Shown here: positions 51,564-62,206 of the stretch, in pieces | Position numbering within the stretch: position 1 is the stretch's first letter | How the letters are laid out: every line of letters begins with the position of its first letter | NCBI RefSeq assembly: GCF_028307215.1 | Contig: NZ_JAQMHV010000004.1 | Location: 62,001 to 126,000, forward strand | Direction: 5' to 3' | From: Falsirhodobacter sp. 20TX0035 | GTDB taxonomy: Bacteria > Pseudomonadota > Alphaproteobacteria > Rhodobacterales > Rhodobacteraceae | Length of the DNA: 64,000 bases | The notes under the pieces: model-generated | The model's database searches: none | What the model saw: the letters and a program-made list of their open reading frames with translations, nothing else | Told to the model about the DNA's origin: nothing | Translations under genes and position numbers: made by a program

Positions 51564-54026
51564 ATGATCCGCACGTTCCGCTGGCTTTTCCGTATCTTCA
51601 CGGGCCTTGTCATTCTGGGATTGGCGGCACTGGCCGTGGGATACTGGTTCCTGTCCCGCTCCCTACCCGACTATTCCGAGGATTTCACGCTGGAGGGGCT
51701 GAGCGCCCCTGTGGAGATCGTCCGCAACTCCAACGACGTGCCGCACATCTTCGGCCAGACGGACGAGGACGTGTTCCGCGCCCTGGGCTTTGCCCATGCG
51801 CAGGACCGGCTGTGGCAGATGACGCTGATGCGGCGCACCGCCCAAGGCCGCCTGTCCGAGATCTTCGGGAGCCGCACCGTGGCCACCGACGCGATGATGC
51901 GGCGGCTGGATCTCTACGGCCTTGCCCAACAGTCGGTGTCGGCGCAGGACGACGTGACGCAGCGCGCGCTGCGGGCGTATGCCCAAGGGGTCAACGACTG
52001 GATCCGGCAGGTCAACGAAAAGGCGCGCGGGCGCGGGGCGCCGCAGTTCTTCCTCTTCTCGAACGAGATCGCGGCCTGGCAGCCGGCGGACAGCATCGCG
52101 ATCCTGAAGCTGCTGGCGTTGCAGATGACCTCCAAGGCGTCCGAGGAGGTGCTGCGCGCGCGCATGTCGCTGATCCTGCCGGACGACCGCCTGCACGACA
52201 TCCTGCCCGACGATCCGGGACAGGCGGTCATGGCACTGCCGCGGTATTCCGACCTCGTCCCCGACGTGGGCCCCGACTACGACCCGATCCGGGTGGCCGA
52301 CGATCCGCTGTCGCCTTTCAAGGCGCGGGCCTTCGCGGGCGCGTCGAACGCATGGGCGGCGTCCCCGGCCCGTTCGACCGCGGGCGGGTCGCTGCTGGCC
52401 AACGACCCGCACCTGCCCTTCAGCGCGCCCACCATCTGGTATCTGGCGAGGTTGCAGCTGCGGTCAGGCGGCGTGATCGGGGGCACCATCCCCGGCCTGC
52501 CGCTGATCCTGTCGGGCCGGTCGGACGGCTTGGGCTGGGGTCTGACCACCGCTTACGTGGACGATCAGGACCTGCATCTGGAACAGGTGAACCCCGACCA
52601 GACAGACGAGTACCGCACGCCCGATGGGTGGAAGCCGTTCCGCACGGAACGCTCCATCATCCAGATCAAGGATGCGGCGCCCGAAACGGTGACCCTGCGC
52701 TGGACGGACAACGGCCCAGTCCTCCCCGCCTCGCAATGGGATGTGGGGACGATCACCCCGCCGGGGCACGTGATGTCGCTGTCCTGGACCGGGCTGTCGG
52801 GGGCCGACACCTCCATGACGGCGGCGTTGCACCTGATGATGTCCGCCACCGTGGCCGACGCGATCGAGGCGGGCCGCCGGTTCGTGGCCCCGGCGCAGAA
52901 CCTGATGCTGGCCGACCGCGATGGCATCGCGATGCAGACCGTGGGCGCCGTGCCCTTGCGCAACGCGGCGATGCAGGCGCAGGCGCGCATGCCCACCCCG
53001 GGCTGGGACCCGCTGAACCGCTGGGCCGGCACCGCCCCCTACGAGGACAATCCACGCGACGTGGCGCCCCCTTCGGGCATCCTTGGTAACACGAACAACA
53101 AGACGGTGGACCGCCCCTTCCCGAATCATGTCAGCTTCGACTGGGGCGACACGCAGCGCATCCGACGCTGGCTGACCCTGATGGACGCGCGCGAGGTGCA
53201 CACCCGCGAAAGCTTCATCGAGGCCCAGCAGGACACCGTCAGCCCCACCATGCGCGAGATCCTGCCCCTCATGGGCGCCGACCTCTGGTTCACCGGAGAG
53301 CCGGCCCCCGACGGCACGCCCGAACGCCTGCGCCAGCGCGCGCTGGAGATGCTCGCCAACTGGAACGGCGAGATGAACGAGCACATGCCCGAGCCGCTGA
53401 TCGCCGAGGCGTGGCTGGTGGCCGTGCAGGACCGCCTGATCCGCGACGAGCTTGGGCCGATGGCGGATGAATTCGCGCGGGCCGACCCGGTGTTCCTGGA
53501 CCGCGTGTTCCGCAACACCGATGGCGCGGGCGTCTGGTGCGACGTGGTGCAATCCGCCCCCGTCGAGACCTGCTCCGAGATCGTGAAGGAGTCGCTGGAC
53601 GCCGCCCTGATCTGGCTGTCGGAAAAATACGGCAAGAACCTGGAAAGCTGGCGCTGGGGCGACGCGCATCAGGCCACGCATGACGATCCGGTGCTGGGGT
53701 CGCTGCCGATGCTGCGCTATCTGGTGAACATCCGCCAGTCCACCTCGGGCGGGGACGACACGCTGAACCGGGGCGTGACGAAGGGGTACGGGCGGGATCC
53801 GTTCCAGAACGTGCATGGCGCGGGGTATCGCGGCGTCTACGACTTCGCCGATCCTGACAGTTCGGTCTTCATCACCTCCACCGGGCAGTCGGGGCATCCC
53901 CTGTCGCGCTTCTATGACGATCAGGGCGGGCTGTGGCGGCGGGGGGAGTATATCCCGATGTCGCTGGATCCGGCGCTGGCCCGGGCGGCGGCAGTGGGCA
54001 TCACCCACCTGACCCCTGCGCCTTAA
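51564..54026 (+). CDS. Penicillin acylase family protein (membrane-anchored Ntn hydrolase)
   Basis: An 820-residue proenzyme. The catalytic serine that becomes residue 1 of the beta chain after self-cleavage is S261 in GASNAWA. LLANDPHLPFSAPTIWYLA and GTIPGLPLILSGRSDGLGWGLT are typical of the family. The N-terminus is one hydrophobic helix (about 12-32) without a clear cleavage site, so it is probably anchored facing the periplasm. Substrates in the family include beta-lactams, acyl-homoserine lactones and other amides; none can be chosen here. Its TAA overlaps the folA TAA. Confidence 0.92.
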   Translation: MIRTFRWLFRIFTGLVILGLAALAVGYWFLSRSLPDYSEDFTLEGLSAPVEIVRNSNDVPHIFGQTDEDVFRALGFAHAQDRLWQMTLMRRTAQGRLSEIFGSRTVATDAMMRRLDLYGLAQQSVSAQDDVTQRALRAYAQGVNDWIRQVNEKARGRGAPQFFLFSNEIAAWQPADSIAILKLLALQMTSKASEEVLRARMSLILPDDRLHDILPDDPGQAVMALPRYSDLVPDVGPDYDPIRVADDPLSPFKARAFAGASNAWAASPARSTAGGSLLANDPHLPFSAPTIWYLARLQLRSGGVIGGTIPGLPLILSGRSDGLGWGLTTAYVDDQDLHLEQVNPDQTDEYRTPDGWKPFRTERSIIQIKDAAPETVTLRWTDNGPVLPASQWDVGTITPPGHVMSLSWTGLSGADTSMTAALHLMMSATVADAIEAGRRFVAPAQNLMLADRDGIAMQTVGAVPLRNAAMQAQARMPTPGWDPLNRWAGTAPYEDNPRDVAPPSGILGNTNNKTVDRPFPNHVSFDWGDTQRIRRWLTLMDAREVHTRESFIEAQQDTVSPTMREILPLMGADLWFTGEPAPDGTPERLRQRALEMLANWNGEMNEHMPEPLIAEAWLVAVQDRLIRDELGPMADEFARADPVFLDRVFRNTDGAGVWCDVVQSAPVETCSEIVKESLDAALIWLSEKYGKNLESWRWGDAHQATHDDPVLGSLPMLRYLVNIRQSTSGGDDTLNRGVTKGYGRDPFQNVHGAGYRGVYDFADPDSSVFITSTGQSGHPLSRFYDDQGGLWRRGEYIPMSLDPALARAAAVGITHLTPAP

Positions 54027-54499
54027 CGGCGCAGGTATTCGTTCAGGGTGCAGGCGGGCCCTTCGGTCCGCAGGGTAAGAGTGGAGACGCGGCGCCACTC
54101 GGCCAAGTCGAAAGCCGGAAAGAACGCGTCCGCGTCCGGAACGTCCACGTCCACCTGGGTCAGCAGCAGGCGGTCGGCCTGGGGCAGCAGATCCGCGTAG
54201 ATGCGCTGGCCGCCGACGCCGTAAATCCGCGCGTGGCCCGCCGCCCGCGCCAGATCGGGTGCCTCCTTCAGCGTTGCCGTCACCACGTCGCCTTCCAAGG
54301 CGCGCGAGGTGACGACGATGTTCATCCGGCGCGGCAACGGCGCGCTGGGCAGGCTTTCCCATGTCCGGCGGCCCATGATGATGGCCCCGCCCAAGGTTTC
54401 GCGCATGAAGAACTTCATGTCCTCGGGCGCGTCCCACGGGATTGAATTGTTCTTTCCGATGGCGCCGTTGCGGGCGCGGGCGGCGATCAGGGTCAGCAT
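54023..54499 (-). CDS. folA: Dihydrofolate reductase
   Basis: A 158-residue enzyme: LIAARARNGAIGKNNSIPW, MKFFMRETLGGAIIMGRRTWESL, PRRMNIVVTS and IYGVGGQRIYADLLPQADRLLLTQV. D in WDAPEDMKFF is the proton-transfer acid. Start ATG 54499 overlaps the thyA stop. It regenerates the tetrahydrofolate that thyA oxidises. Confidence 0.97.
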   Translation of the reverse strand: MLTLIAARARNGAIGKNNSIPWDAPEDMKFFMRETLGGAIIMGRRTWESLPSAPLPRRMNIVVTSRALEGDVVTATLKEAPDLARAAGHARIYGVGGQRIYADLLPQADRLLLTQVDVDVPDADAFFPAFDLAEWRRVSTLTLRTEGPACTLNEYLRR

Positions 54500-55383
54500 C
54501 AGACGGCCACCTCGGCGGTTATGGGGGGATGGGGGTCGTAGTCCGACAGCTCGAAATCCTCGATCCGGTAGGCGTCGAGGCTTCCGGCATTCCGCAGGGT
54601 CATGACGGGCAGCGGGCGCGGGTCGCGGGCCATCTGCGTCCGCGCCTGGTTGAGGTGGTTCGAATAAAGGTGCACGTCGCCGCCCGTCCAGACCAGTTCG
54701 CCCGGCCGCAGGCCCGCCTGTTGGGCCAGCATCAACTGCAACGCGGCGGCACCTGTCAGGTTGAAGGGCAGCCCCAGCAGCAGGTCGCAGGAGCGTTGAT
54801 ACAGCAGCCCGTTCAACCGCCCGTCCGAAGTGACATGGTACTGATAGACCATGTGGCAGGGCGGCAGGGCCATCTGCCCCACCTCGGCCACGTTCCAGGC
54901 GTGGAACAGCATTCGGCGGCTGGCGGGGTTGGTCTTCAGGGTGTCCAGAAGGGTCGCGATCTGGTCGTGCACCTGCCCGTCGGGGCCGGTCCAGCGCCGC
55001 CACTGCTTGCCATAGACGGGGCCAAGCTCACCCCAGTGCGCGGCGAAATCGGCGTCGGCGACGATCCGATCCTCAAACGCGCGCTGGTCGATGGTGTCGC
55101 CCGTGGCGCGGCGATAGGCGGCCAGCGGCCAGTCGGTCCAGATGCGGACGTTCTGTTCCAGAAGCGGGCGGATGTTGGTGCCGCCGGTCAGGAACCACAG
55201 CATCTCCTTCACGGCCAGCTTCCAGTAGACGCGCTTTGTCGTCAGAATCGGCACCTGCCCGCCCGACAGGTCGAAGCGCAGCATGGCCCCGAACAGCGAC
55301 CGCGTGCCCACGCCCGTCCGGTCGATGCGTTCGTCCCCGTGGTCCAGAACCTGCCGCATGAGGTCGAGATACTGTTGTTCCAT
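54499..55383 (-). CDS. thyA: Thymidylate synthase
   Basis: A 294-residue enzyme making dTMP from dUMP. Catalytic cysteine in MALPPCHMVYQYHV; RTGVGTRSLFGAMLRFDLS, LTGGTNIRPLLEQNVRIW and LYSNHLNQARTQM are clear. It is longer than the E. coli enzyme, with a small insert before the catalytic region. The start ATG 55383 gives MEQQYLDLMRQVLDHG. Paired with folA. Confidence 0.96.
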   Translation of the reverse strand: MEQQYLDLMRQVLDHGDERIDRTGVGTRSLFGAMLRFDLSGGQVPILTTKRVYWKLAVKEMLWFLTGGTNIRPLLEQNVRIWTDWPLAAYRRATGDTIDQRAFEDRIVADADFAAHWGELGPVYGKQWRRWTGPDGQVHDQIATLLDTLKTNPASRRMLFHAWNVAEVGQMALPPCHMVYQYHVTSDGRLNGLLYQRSCDLLLGLPFNLTGAAALQLMLAQQAGLRPGELVWTGGDVHLYSNHLNQARTQMARDPRPLPVMTLRNAGSLDAYRIEDFELSDYDPHPPITAEVAV

Positions 55384-55435
55384 GCGTTTGCCCTGCCCGC
55401 CTGTCGTGTTAGCTTCCCCGCGAAAGGAGAACGCG

Positions 55436-55858
55436 ATGAAATACCTGCATACGATGGTCCGCGTAAAGGACCTAGAGGCTTCGATGGCCTTCTTCCGCCT
55501 GCTGGGGCTGGAAGAGACGCGCCGCATCGAGAACGACAAGGGCCGTTTCAGCCTCGTCTTCATGGCGGCCCCCGGCCAGCCGGAATGCCCCGTCGAACTG
55601 ACCTACAACTGGGACGGCGACGACGGCCTGCCTTCGGACAGCCGCCACTTCGGCCATCTGGCGTATGAGTGCGACAACATCTACGACCTGTGCGCCCACC
55701 TTCAGGCAAATGGCGTGACGATCAACCGTCCGCCGCGCGACGGGCACATGGCCTTTGTCCGCAGCCCCGACAATATTTCCATCGAACTGCTCCAGAAGGG
55801 GGACCGCTTGGAGCCGGCCGAGCCCTGGGCATCGATGGAGAACACCGGCCACTGGTGA
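55436..55858 (+). CDS. Lactoylglutathione lyase-like protein (glyoxalase I fold)
   Basis: A 140-residue VOC-fold protein. The four metal ligands of glyoxalase I are all in place: H5, E54, H74 and E117. KYLHTMVRVKDLEASMAFF and HFGHLAYECDNIYDLCAHL match the family. It probably detoxifies methylglyoxal; other VOC chemistry cannot be excluded. Start ATG 55436 behind AAAGGAG. It ends directly against the ribD stop with no gap. Confidence 0.9.
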   Translation: MKYLHTMVRVKDLEASMAFFRLLGLEETRRIENDKGRFSLVFMAAPGQPECPVELTYNWDGDDGLPSDSRHFGHLAYECDNIYDLCAHLQANGVTINRPPRDGHMAFVRSPDNISIELLQKGDRLEPAEPWASMENTGHW

Positions 55859-56923
55859 TCAGGCGCGCCACCGCGAAAGGGTGTCGCCGCCGATGCGGCG
55901 ATGCTCCTCCAGCCAGAAGCGGGGGGCGTCGGCAAGGGCCGACAGGTGCAGCGGGCCAAGCGCCGGCACCCCGTCACCGCCGATCGCGGAACCGGCCGTG
56001 AAGGTCACGACCTCCCCCACCAGCCCCGCGGTCAGAAGGCTGGCGGCCACCGTGGCCCCACCCTCGCTGAAGATCCGCGTCAGGCCCTGCCGGGCGAGTT
56101 CGCGCAGCGCGCCTTCCAGCGTGTCGGCCTGCAGCACGATCGCGCCCACGTCACGCCACGCCTGCTGCGCCGCATCGCTTGCATTGCGGTGGATCATGCA
56201 GACCGGCACCTGCCGCGCAGAGCGGCCCAGACGGCTGTCAGGGGAAAGGCGCAGGCTGCCGTCCAGCACGATCCGCAGCGGCTGACGCACCGCGCCCAGA
56301 TCTCGCACCGTCAGGTCTGGATCATCGGCCAGCGCCGTGCCCACCCCGACCATGACAGCATCGTGCTGCGCGCGCATCGCATGAACCGCGCGGCGCGCCC
56401 CGGCCCCCGTGATCCAGCGGCTTTCGCCCGAGGATGTGGCAATGCGACCGTCCAGCGTGGTCGCCAGTTTCAGCGTGAGATGCGGCAGACCCTGTTCGAC
56501 GCGGCGCAGGAAGCCTTCGTTAAGACGGCGCGCCTCTGCCTCCATCACGCCTTCGGTCACCGTGATGCCAGCGGCGCGCAGCATGGCGTGGCCGCCCCCG
56601 GCCACCCGCGGATCGGGATCGGTCAGGGCTGTGACTACGTGGTTGACGCCGGCACGGATCAGCGCCTCGGCACAAGGCGGCGTCTTGCCGTGATGGGCGC
56701 AGGGTTCCAGCGTGACATAGGCCGTGGCGCCGCGCGCACCCTCGCCCGCCTGCGCCAGCGCGCGCGCCTCGGCATGGGGGCGGCCGCCGGGCTGGGTCCA
56801 GCCACGGCCAAGGATGCGCCCGTCCTTCACGATTACGCAGCCCACGGCGGGGTTCGGCCAGACATTCCCCAGGCCCCGCTGCGCAAGGTTCAGGGCATGG
56901 GCCATGTGGACGCTGTGGATCAT
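55859..56923 (-). CDS. ribD: Bifunctional riboflavin deaminase/reductase RibD
   Basis: A 354-residue protein of riboflavin synthesis. The deaminase domain has zinc ligands H50, C75 and C84 and catalytic E52 ([24 protein letters not shown]). The reductase domain follows from about 145 ([27 protein letters not shown]). ATG 56923 overlaps the nrdR stop (ATGA). Confidence 0.96.
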   Translation of the reverse strand: MIHSVHMAHALNLAQRGLGNVWPNPAVGCVIVKDGRILGRGWTQPGGRPHAEARALAQAGEGARGATAYVTLEPCAHHGKTPPCAEALIRAGVNHVVTALTDPDPRVAGGGHAMLRAAGITVTEGVMEAEARRLNEGFLRRVEQGLPHLTLKLATTLDGRIATSSGESRWITGAGARRAVHAMRAQHDAVMVGVGTALADDPDLTVRDLGAVRQPLRIVLDGSLRLSPDSRLGRSARQVPVCMIHRNASDAAQQAWRDVGAIVLQADTLEGALRELARQGLTRIFSEGGATVAASLLTAGLVGEVVTFTAGSAIGGDGVPALGPLHLSALADAPRFWLEEHRRIGGDTLSRWRA

Positions 56924-57387
56924 TCCTCCCGCACAGCCATGGGGCGCAGTTCGGCCACGAACTTGTCAAAATCATCGGCCGAGTGGAAGTTCTTGTAGAC
57001 GCTGGCGAAACGCACATAGCCGACCGTGTCAATCCGGGCGAGGCTTTCCATCACGATCTCTCCAATCACCTTCGAAGGGATGTCGGTGTCGCCCAGGCTT
57101 TCCAGCCGCCTCACGATGCCCGAGATCATCTGGTCCAGACGTTCCGGATCGGCCGGCCGTTTCTGCATGGCGATGCGGATCGAACGCTCCAGCTTGCTGC
57201 GGTCGAAATCCTCGCGCTTGCCAGAGCTTTTGATGACCACCAGATCGCGCAGCTGTACGCGTTCATAGGTCGTGAAGCGGCCCCCGCAGCCCGGGCAGAA
57301 CCGGCGACGGCGGATGGAGACGTGATCTTCGGCCGGACGGCTGTCCTTCACTTGCGTGTCGATATTGCCGCAGAACGGACAACGCAT
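56920..57387 (-). CDS. nrdR: Transcriptional repressor NrdR
   Basis: A 155-residue regulator of ribonucleotide reductase genes. Zinc ribbon C3, C6, C31 and C34, then the ATP-cone from about 48 ([24 protein letters not shown]). The RRRR-FC block inside the ribbon is typical. It senses ATP/dATP balance. Position before ribD is conserved in proteobacteria. Confidence 0.97.
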   Translation of the reverse strand: MRCPFCGNIDTQVKDSRPAEDHVSIRRRRFCPGCGGRFTTYERVQLRDLVVIKSSGKREDFDRSKLERSIRIAMQKRPADPERLDQMISGIVRRLESLGDTDIPSKVIGEIVMESLARIDTVGYVRFASVYKNFHSADDFDKFVAELRPMAVREE

Positions 57388-57430
57388 TCCAAACCCCCGC
57401 CTCTACCGCATGTTGCGTGGGAGTGTCGCA

Positions 57431-57838
57431 TTAACCCAACAGATGCGCAACCACCTCGCGCCGGTGGGGCGCGTCGCGATGTTCGAAGAGGTAGATCCCC
57501 TGCCACCGCCCAAGCGCCAATCGCCCGGCCGACACCGGGATTGACACGCTGACCGGAAGAAGCGCCGCCTTGATATGAGCGGGCATGTCGTCCGGACCTT
57601 CATAGGTGTGGGTCAGATACTGCATGGAGGGATGGTCGGACGGCGGCACCAACCGCGCGAAGAAGGCGCGTAGGTCCGTCTGCACCTCCGGATCCGCATT
57701 CTCTAGAATCAGGAGGGAGGCGGAGGTGTGGCGGAGGAATAGCGTCAGAAGACCGTCGCCCGTCACCCAATCCGCCACCCGGGGTGTGATCTCATAAAGA
57801 CCTTGGCCATGGGTGGGGATTGTGAAGGTCGTCTGCAT
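57431..57838 (-). CDS. YjbQ/UPF0047 family protein
   Basis: A 135-residue protein with the UPF0047 signature LALGRWQGIYLFEHRD at the C-terminal part and LLTLFLRHTSASLLILENADPEV. Some members show thiamine-phosphate synthase activity, but the main role is unclear. The ATG 57838 overlaps the stop of the upstream periplasmic gene (TGATG); the 10 extra upstream codons belong to the neighbour. Confidence 0.9.
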   Translation of the reverse strand: MQTTFTIPTHGQGLYEITPRVADWVTGDGLLTLFLRHTSASLLILENADPEVQTDLRAFFARLVPPSDHPSMQYLTHTYEGPDDMPAHIKAALLPVSVSIPVSAGRLALGRWQGIYLFEHRDAPHRREVVAHLLG

Positions 57839-58206
57839 CAGCGGTGACGCGGGATCCGCGGTTCGCACAGCGCGGCCGCCGAACCGGCCGAAAAGTGATT
57901 CGTGGCCGGGAAGACCGCGACACCCGTTTCCGCCACGGCCCCTTCAGGCGAGGTCGAGAAGGTCATCCCCTCGCCGCGCTTCAGCGGCGGGGGCGACAGG
58001 CGGTAGATCGGCGTCGTGGGCAGCATGCCCAGATAATCGTCGATGAACTGCCCCGCAGCACACCAGTAGTTGCGTGCCGCCGAACCCGGCTCGTAGCGGA
58101 CGTGGAACTGCTGCGCGTCACCGGACACATAGTAGCTTTCATCGGTGATGTAGGCGTGGGCGGGGGCCGCCGCCACGATGGCGGCCAATGCGATGTATTT
58201 CATCAT
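57838..58206 (-). CDS. Periplasmic hypothetical protein downstream of rpoD
   Basis: A 122-residue protein with a signal peptide ([16 protein letters not shown]) and a small secreted domain with two cysteines (NYWCAAGQF and ALCEPRIP). I do not recognise a named family. ATG 58206 overlaps the rpoD stop (ATGA); ATG 58203 is also possible. The tight coupling to rpoD and yjbQ suggests one transcript, which is surprising for a secreted protein after a sigma factor. Confidence 0.75.
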   Translation of the reverse strand: MMKYIALAAIVAAAPAHAYITDESYYVSGDAQQFHVRYEPGSAARNYWCAAGQFIDDYLGMLPTTPIYRLSPPPLKRGEGMTFSTSPEGAVAETGVAVFPATNHFSAGSAAALCEPRIPRHR

Positions 58207-60182
58207 TGGTCCAGGAAACTCCGCAATTTGCGCGAGCGGCTGGGATGTTTCAGCTTGCGCAGGGCCTTGGCTTCGATCTGACGGATGCGTTCACGGGTGA
58301 CGCTGAACTGCTGGCCCACCTCTTCCAGCGTGTGGTCGGTGTTCATGCCGATGCCGAAACGCATCCGCAGAACCCGCTCCTCACGCGGTGTCAGGCTGGC
58401 CAGAACTCGGGTCGTGGTTTCCTTCAGGTTCTCCTGAATGGCGGAGTCCAGCGGCAGGATCGCGTTCTTGTCCTCGATGAAGTCGCCAAGCTGACTGTCC
58501 TCCTCGTCCCCGATCGGGGTTTCGAGGGAGATCGGTTCCTTCGCGATCTTCATGACCTTGCGAACCTTGTCGAGCGGCATCTGCAGCTTCTCGGCCAGTT
58601 CCTCGGGCGTGGGTTCGCGGCCGATCTCGTGCAGCATCTGGCGGCCGGTGCGGACCAGCTTGTTGATCGTTTCGATCATGTGGACCGGGATGCGGATGGT
58701 CCGCGCCTGGTCCGCGATGGACCGGGTGATCGCCTGACGGATCCACCACGTGGCATAGGTGGAGAACTTGTAGCCGCGACGATACTCGAACTTGTCCACA
58801 GCCTTCATCAGGCCGATGTTGCCTTCTTGGATCAGGTCCAGGAACTGCAAACCGCGGTTCGTGTATTTCTTCGCGATGGAGATCACGAGCCGGAGGTTGG
58901 CCTCCACCATCTCCTTCTTGGCCTGCCGGGCCTCTTTCTCGCCCTTCTGGACCTGCTGCACGATGCGGCGGAATTCGGAGATGTCGACGCCCACATACTG
59001 GCCGACCTGCGCCATCTCGGCGCGCAGTTCCTCGACCTTGTCGCGGCTCTTCTCCATCAGGGTCTGCCAGCCGCGCCCGTCCTTGGCGGCCATGCGGTCC
59101 ATCCAGGTCGGGTCCAGCTCGTAGCCCTGATATTCGTCGATGAACTCGCGCCGGTTGATGCGCGAGGCGTCGGCCAGCTTCACCATGCCCGAGTTGATGG
59201 ACATGACGCGGCGGTTGATGCCGTAAAGCTGGTCGATCAGCGCCTCGATCCGGTTGTTGTTCAGGTGCAGGCTGTTGACCAGCACCACCATCTCAGTCCG
59301 CAGCTTCTGATAGGCGGATTCCTTGGCGAACATCTCCCCCACCATAGTGGAGCGCATGCGGTCGTCCTGCATCCCCGACAGGGTGTCGTAGTTCTGGGCG
59401 ATGGCCTCGAAGATGCTCAGCGCCTCTTCGCGAACCGACGCCTCCATGGCCGCGATCGACATGGCGGAGGCGTCGTCATCCTCGTCCTCGTCGTCGCTGC
59501 GGATCGGGTTGCCGTCGGCGTCCAGTTCCGGCTCGTTGCTGGCAGGCTGGCGGCGCGCCTCGCCCGACACCTCGACGCCGTCCAGACCGATATCCTCCAT
59601 CTCGCCATCGGCGTCCATGGCCGACCCGAAGGTGGCCTCAAGGTCGATGACGTCGCGCAGAAGGATGTCTTCGGACAGAAGTTCGTCGCGCCAGATGGTG
59701 ATGGCCTGGAAGGTCAGCGGGCTTTCGCACAGGCCCGCGATCATCGTGTTCCGGCCGGCCTCGATCCGCTTGGCGATGGCGATCTCGCCCTCGCGGCTCA
59801 GCAGTTCGACCGACCCCATCTCGCGCAGGTACATCCGCACCGGGTCATCGGTGCGTTCCAGCGTTTCGGACTGGGTTCCCGCCACGGCCACATCGCGCGA
59901 GGTGGAGGCGGCCGCGACCACGGCGCCACCCTCCTCCTCGGCCTCGGCCTCACCCTCCTCGCGGACCTCGATCCCCATCTCGGACAGCATCGCCATCATG
60001 TCCTCGATCTGGTCAGAGGAGACCTGATCCTGGGGAATGACGGTGTTCAGCTGTTCGTAGGTGATGTAGCCCCGTTCGCGCGCCTCGGCGATCATCCGTT
60101 TGACGGCGGCCTGGCTCATGTCCAGCGAGGAATCCTGTTCCTGATCCTCGTGCTTGCCGTCGTCGGTGTCTTTGATTGCCAT
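58203..60182 (-). CDS. rpoD: RNA polymerase housekeeping sigma factor (sigma-70)
   Basis: A 659-residue primary sigma factor. Order: region 1.1 ([17 protein letters not shown]), long acidic non-conserved region (about 150-270), region 2 ([37 protein letters not shown] and [16 protein letters not shown]), region 3 ([16 protein letters not shown]), and region 4 ([24 protein letters not shown]). The start ATG 60182 has GGAGC upstream. It follows dnaG; the usual rpsU of this operon is not here. Confidence 0.97.
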   Translation of the reverse strand: MAIKDTDDGKHEDQEQDSSLDMSQAAVKRMIAEARERGYITYEQLNTVIPQDQVSSDQIEDMMAMLSEMGIEVREEGEAEAEEEGGAVVAAASTSRDVAVAGTQSETLERTDDPVRMYLREMGSVELLSREGEIAIAKRIEAGRNTMIAGLCESPLTFQAITIWRDELLSEDILLRDVIDLEATFGSAMDADGEMEDIGLDGVEVSGEARRQPASNEPELDADGNPIRSDDEDEDDDASAMSIAAMEASVREEALSIFEAIAQNYDTLSGMQDDRMRSTMVGEMFAKESAYQKLRTEMVVLVNSLHLNNNRIEALIDQLYGINRRVMSINSGMVKLADASRINRREFIDEYQGYELDPTWMDRMAAKDGRGWQTLMEKSRDKVEELRAEMAQVGQYVGVDISEFRRIVQQVQKGEKEARQAKKEMVEANLRLVISIAKKYTNRGLQFLDLIQEGNIGLMKAVDKFEYRRGYKFSTYATWWIRQAITRSIADQARTIRIPVHMIETINKLVRTGRQMLHEIGREPTPEELAEKLQMPLDKVRKVMKIAKEPISLETPIGDEEDSQLGDFIEDKNAILPLDSAIQENLKETTTRVLASLTPREERVLRMRFGIGMNTDHTLEEVGQQFSVTRERIRQIEAKALRKLKHPSRSRKLRSFLDQ

Positions 60183-60214
60183 GATAGCTCCTAGCGGATG
60201 TGCCGCAGCGGCGC

Positions 60215-60252
60215 GAATCGCCACGGCCGTTCTCGAATCAATAGCGCGAATC
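60215..60252 (-). promoter_or_regulatory. Three GANTC (CcrM) sites in the rpoD leader
   Basis: GAATC on the plus strand at 60215-60219, 60235-60239 and 60248-60252, all within 38 bases of the 88-base dnaG-rpoD gap. Two belong to a repeat of GATTCGCGC (33 bases apart). CcrM methylation of such sites regulates cell-cycle genes in alphaproteobacteria. Control of rpoD by methylation is inferred. Confidence 0.5.
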
Positions 60253-60270
60253 ACAAGGGATGTAAGCGCC

Positions 60271-62163
60271 TCAGCCCTTTTTCTTGACCCAGATCTGCCC
60301 GTCGATCAAATCCTGAAGATGACGCGACAGGGCCGAGCGGTCTTCGCCCAGGTCACCCGCGTCGTCAAGCCGCGTTCGTCCGGCGTTGTTTCGGGCCTCC
60401 GCGGCCTGTTGCAAGCGCCAGGTCAGCCCTTCGTCGGCCAACCCTTCCATATCCTCCATGGCCTCGCGGATCTCGATCTCCACCCCATGGGCGGCGTCCA
60501 GTTTCGCGAATTCCTCGGCAAGGCACATCCGGGCAAGATCGATGTCCTCCGGGTTGCGCACCGGCGGAGAGATGCGAACATGGGGCAGCGCCAGCAGGGT
60601 TTCAAGGTCCGCCTCCACCGACCCCAAGTCGTGGGCCAGCAGCGCTTCCTGCAACCGCCGGTGTTCCGGCTGGCGGACGACCATGCGCTCGATCGCCGTC
60701 TCGAAGGCCGGGATCAGGGAGGGATGCGTGGCGAACCCGGCCAGCAGGACGGCCGTGCGCAGGTCCAAGGCCATGGCCTCATCCTCCACCATCGCCAGAA
60801 GCGACTGGCGGGTGGAACTGGTTGGCACGGCGGGCGCCTGCGGGCGCTTGCCCGGCACGAAGGGCGTCTGGCGGCTGCGCGCGCCGAACAGCTGCCACTT
60901 CAGGCGCTTCATCTCCTCGGTGTAATGGTGGCGGATCGACGGGTCTGCGATGCGGGCGATGGCCGCGCCCAGAACCTTGTCCAGCCCGGCGCGGCGTTCG
61001 GGGCTGTCGAAGACCTTCCCTTCCGTCTCGCGCCGCCACAGAAGGCCGGCCATGGGTTCGGCCCCGTCCAGCACCTTCTGGAAACCGGGCGCCCCCTGGG
61101 TGCGGATCAGGTCGTCCGGATCAAGGCCGGAAGGCAGGACGGCGAAGCGCAGGCCCTTCCCCGCCTCCAGCAGCGGTAGCGCCAGATCGACCACGCGTAA
61201 CGCGGCCCGGATGCCCGCCGCGTCGCCGTCCAGCGCGATCACGGGTTCGTCCGCGATACGCCACATCAGGCGCAGCTGGTCTTCAGTGATCGCGGTGCCC
61301 AAGGGGGCCACGGTGGCGGTGAAACCCGCTTCAGACAGCGCGATCGTGTCCATGTAGCCTTCGGCCACGATCAGCAGACGGCCCTTGCCCGCCGCCTCGC
61401 GCGCGGGGCCGTGGTTGTAAAGGTTGCGGCCCTTGTCGAACAGGTCGGTTTCCGGGCCGTTCAGGTATTTGGCGCGCGCGTTCGGGTCCATGGCGCGGCC
61501 ACCAAGGCTGATCGCCCGGCCCCGCGCATCTCGGATTGGAAAGATGATGCGCCCGCGGAACCGGTCGTAGGGCGCGCCGCCGTCGTCAGGCCGGGCACAG
61601 ACGCCGGAGGCCACCAGCAGATCGGCCGAAATGCCCTTGGCCGTCAGCGCTTGGAACAGCCCCTGCCGGTGATCGGGCGCAAAGCCGATCTCCCACCGCT
61701 CCTGCGCCTCGACGCTCAGCCTGCGGCCGGAAAGGTAGTCGCGGGCGGCGACGCCCTGCCCCGATTTCAGCATCAGGCGGTAATGCTTGACCGCCTCCTC
61801 CACGACCTGCGCCAGTTGCGCGCGGTGGTCGGTCTTTTCGGCCGCACGCGGGTCCCGGGCGGGCATCGGCAGACCGGCCTCGCGGGCGAGGATCTCCACC
61901 GCCTCCATGAAGGACACGTTCTCCGTCTCCTTCACGAAGGTCAGCGCGTCGCCCTTCGCGTGGCAGCCGAAGCAGTAATAGAAGCCCTTGCGGTCATCCA
62001 CGTGGAACGAGGCCGACTTTTCCTGGTGGAACGGGCATGGCGCCCACCAGTCGCCCTTGCCCTGGTTCGACTTGCGCACGTCCCAGGTGACCTTGCGCCC
62101 CACGACCTGGGACAGCGAGATCCGGGTGCGCAATTCGTCAAGGAAACCGTTCGGAAGGGACAT
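60271..62163 (-). CDS. dnaG: DNA primase
   Basis: A 630-residue primase. Zinc ribbon C43, H46, C64, C67 ([23 protein letters not shown]). RNA-polymerase core with TOPRIM motif [13 protein letters not shown] and the acidic site [15 protein letters not shown]. The C-terminal 150 residues form the helicase-binding part. Start at ATG 62163. First gene of the dnaG-rpoD unit. Confidence 0.96.
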   Translation of the reverse strand: MSLPNGFLDELRTRISLSQVVGRKVTWDVRKSNQGKGDWWAPCPFHQEKSASFHVDDRKGFYYCFGCHAKGDALTFVKETENVSFMEAVEILAREAGLPMPARDPRAAEKTDHRAQLAQVVEEAVKHYRLMLKSGQGVAARDYLSGRRLSVEAQERWEIGFAPDHRQGLFQALTAKGISADLLVASGVCARPDDGGAPYDRFRGRIIFPIRDARGRAISLGGRAMDPNARAKYLNGPETDLFDKGRNLYNHGPAREAAGKGRLLIVAEGYMDTIALSEAGFTATVAPLGTAITEDQLRLMWRIADEPVIALDGDAAGIRAALRVVDLALPLLEAGKGLRFAVLPSGLDPDDLIRTQGAPGFQKVLDGAEPMAGLLWRRETEGKVFDSPERRAGLDKVLGAAIARIADPSIRHHYTEEMKRLKWQLFGARSRQTPFVPGKRPQAPAVPTSSTRQSLLAMVEDEAMALDLRTAVLLAGFATHPSLIPAFETAIERMVVRQPEHRRLQEALLAHDLGSVEADLETLLALPHVRISPPVRNPEDIDLARMCLAEEFAKLDAAHGVEIEIREAMEDMEGLADEGLTWRLQQAAEARNNAGRTRLDDAGDLGEDRSALSRHLQDLIDGQIWVKKKG

Positions 62164-62206
62164 GCCGTCTATATCGGGTCAACGCCGCCCCGTGTCCATA
62201 GGGTGC

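Noticed and set aside
58188-60194. A 668-codon plus-strand frame
   Set aside because: Antisense of rpoD with no recognisable domain; the rpoD frame is complete and conserved.
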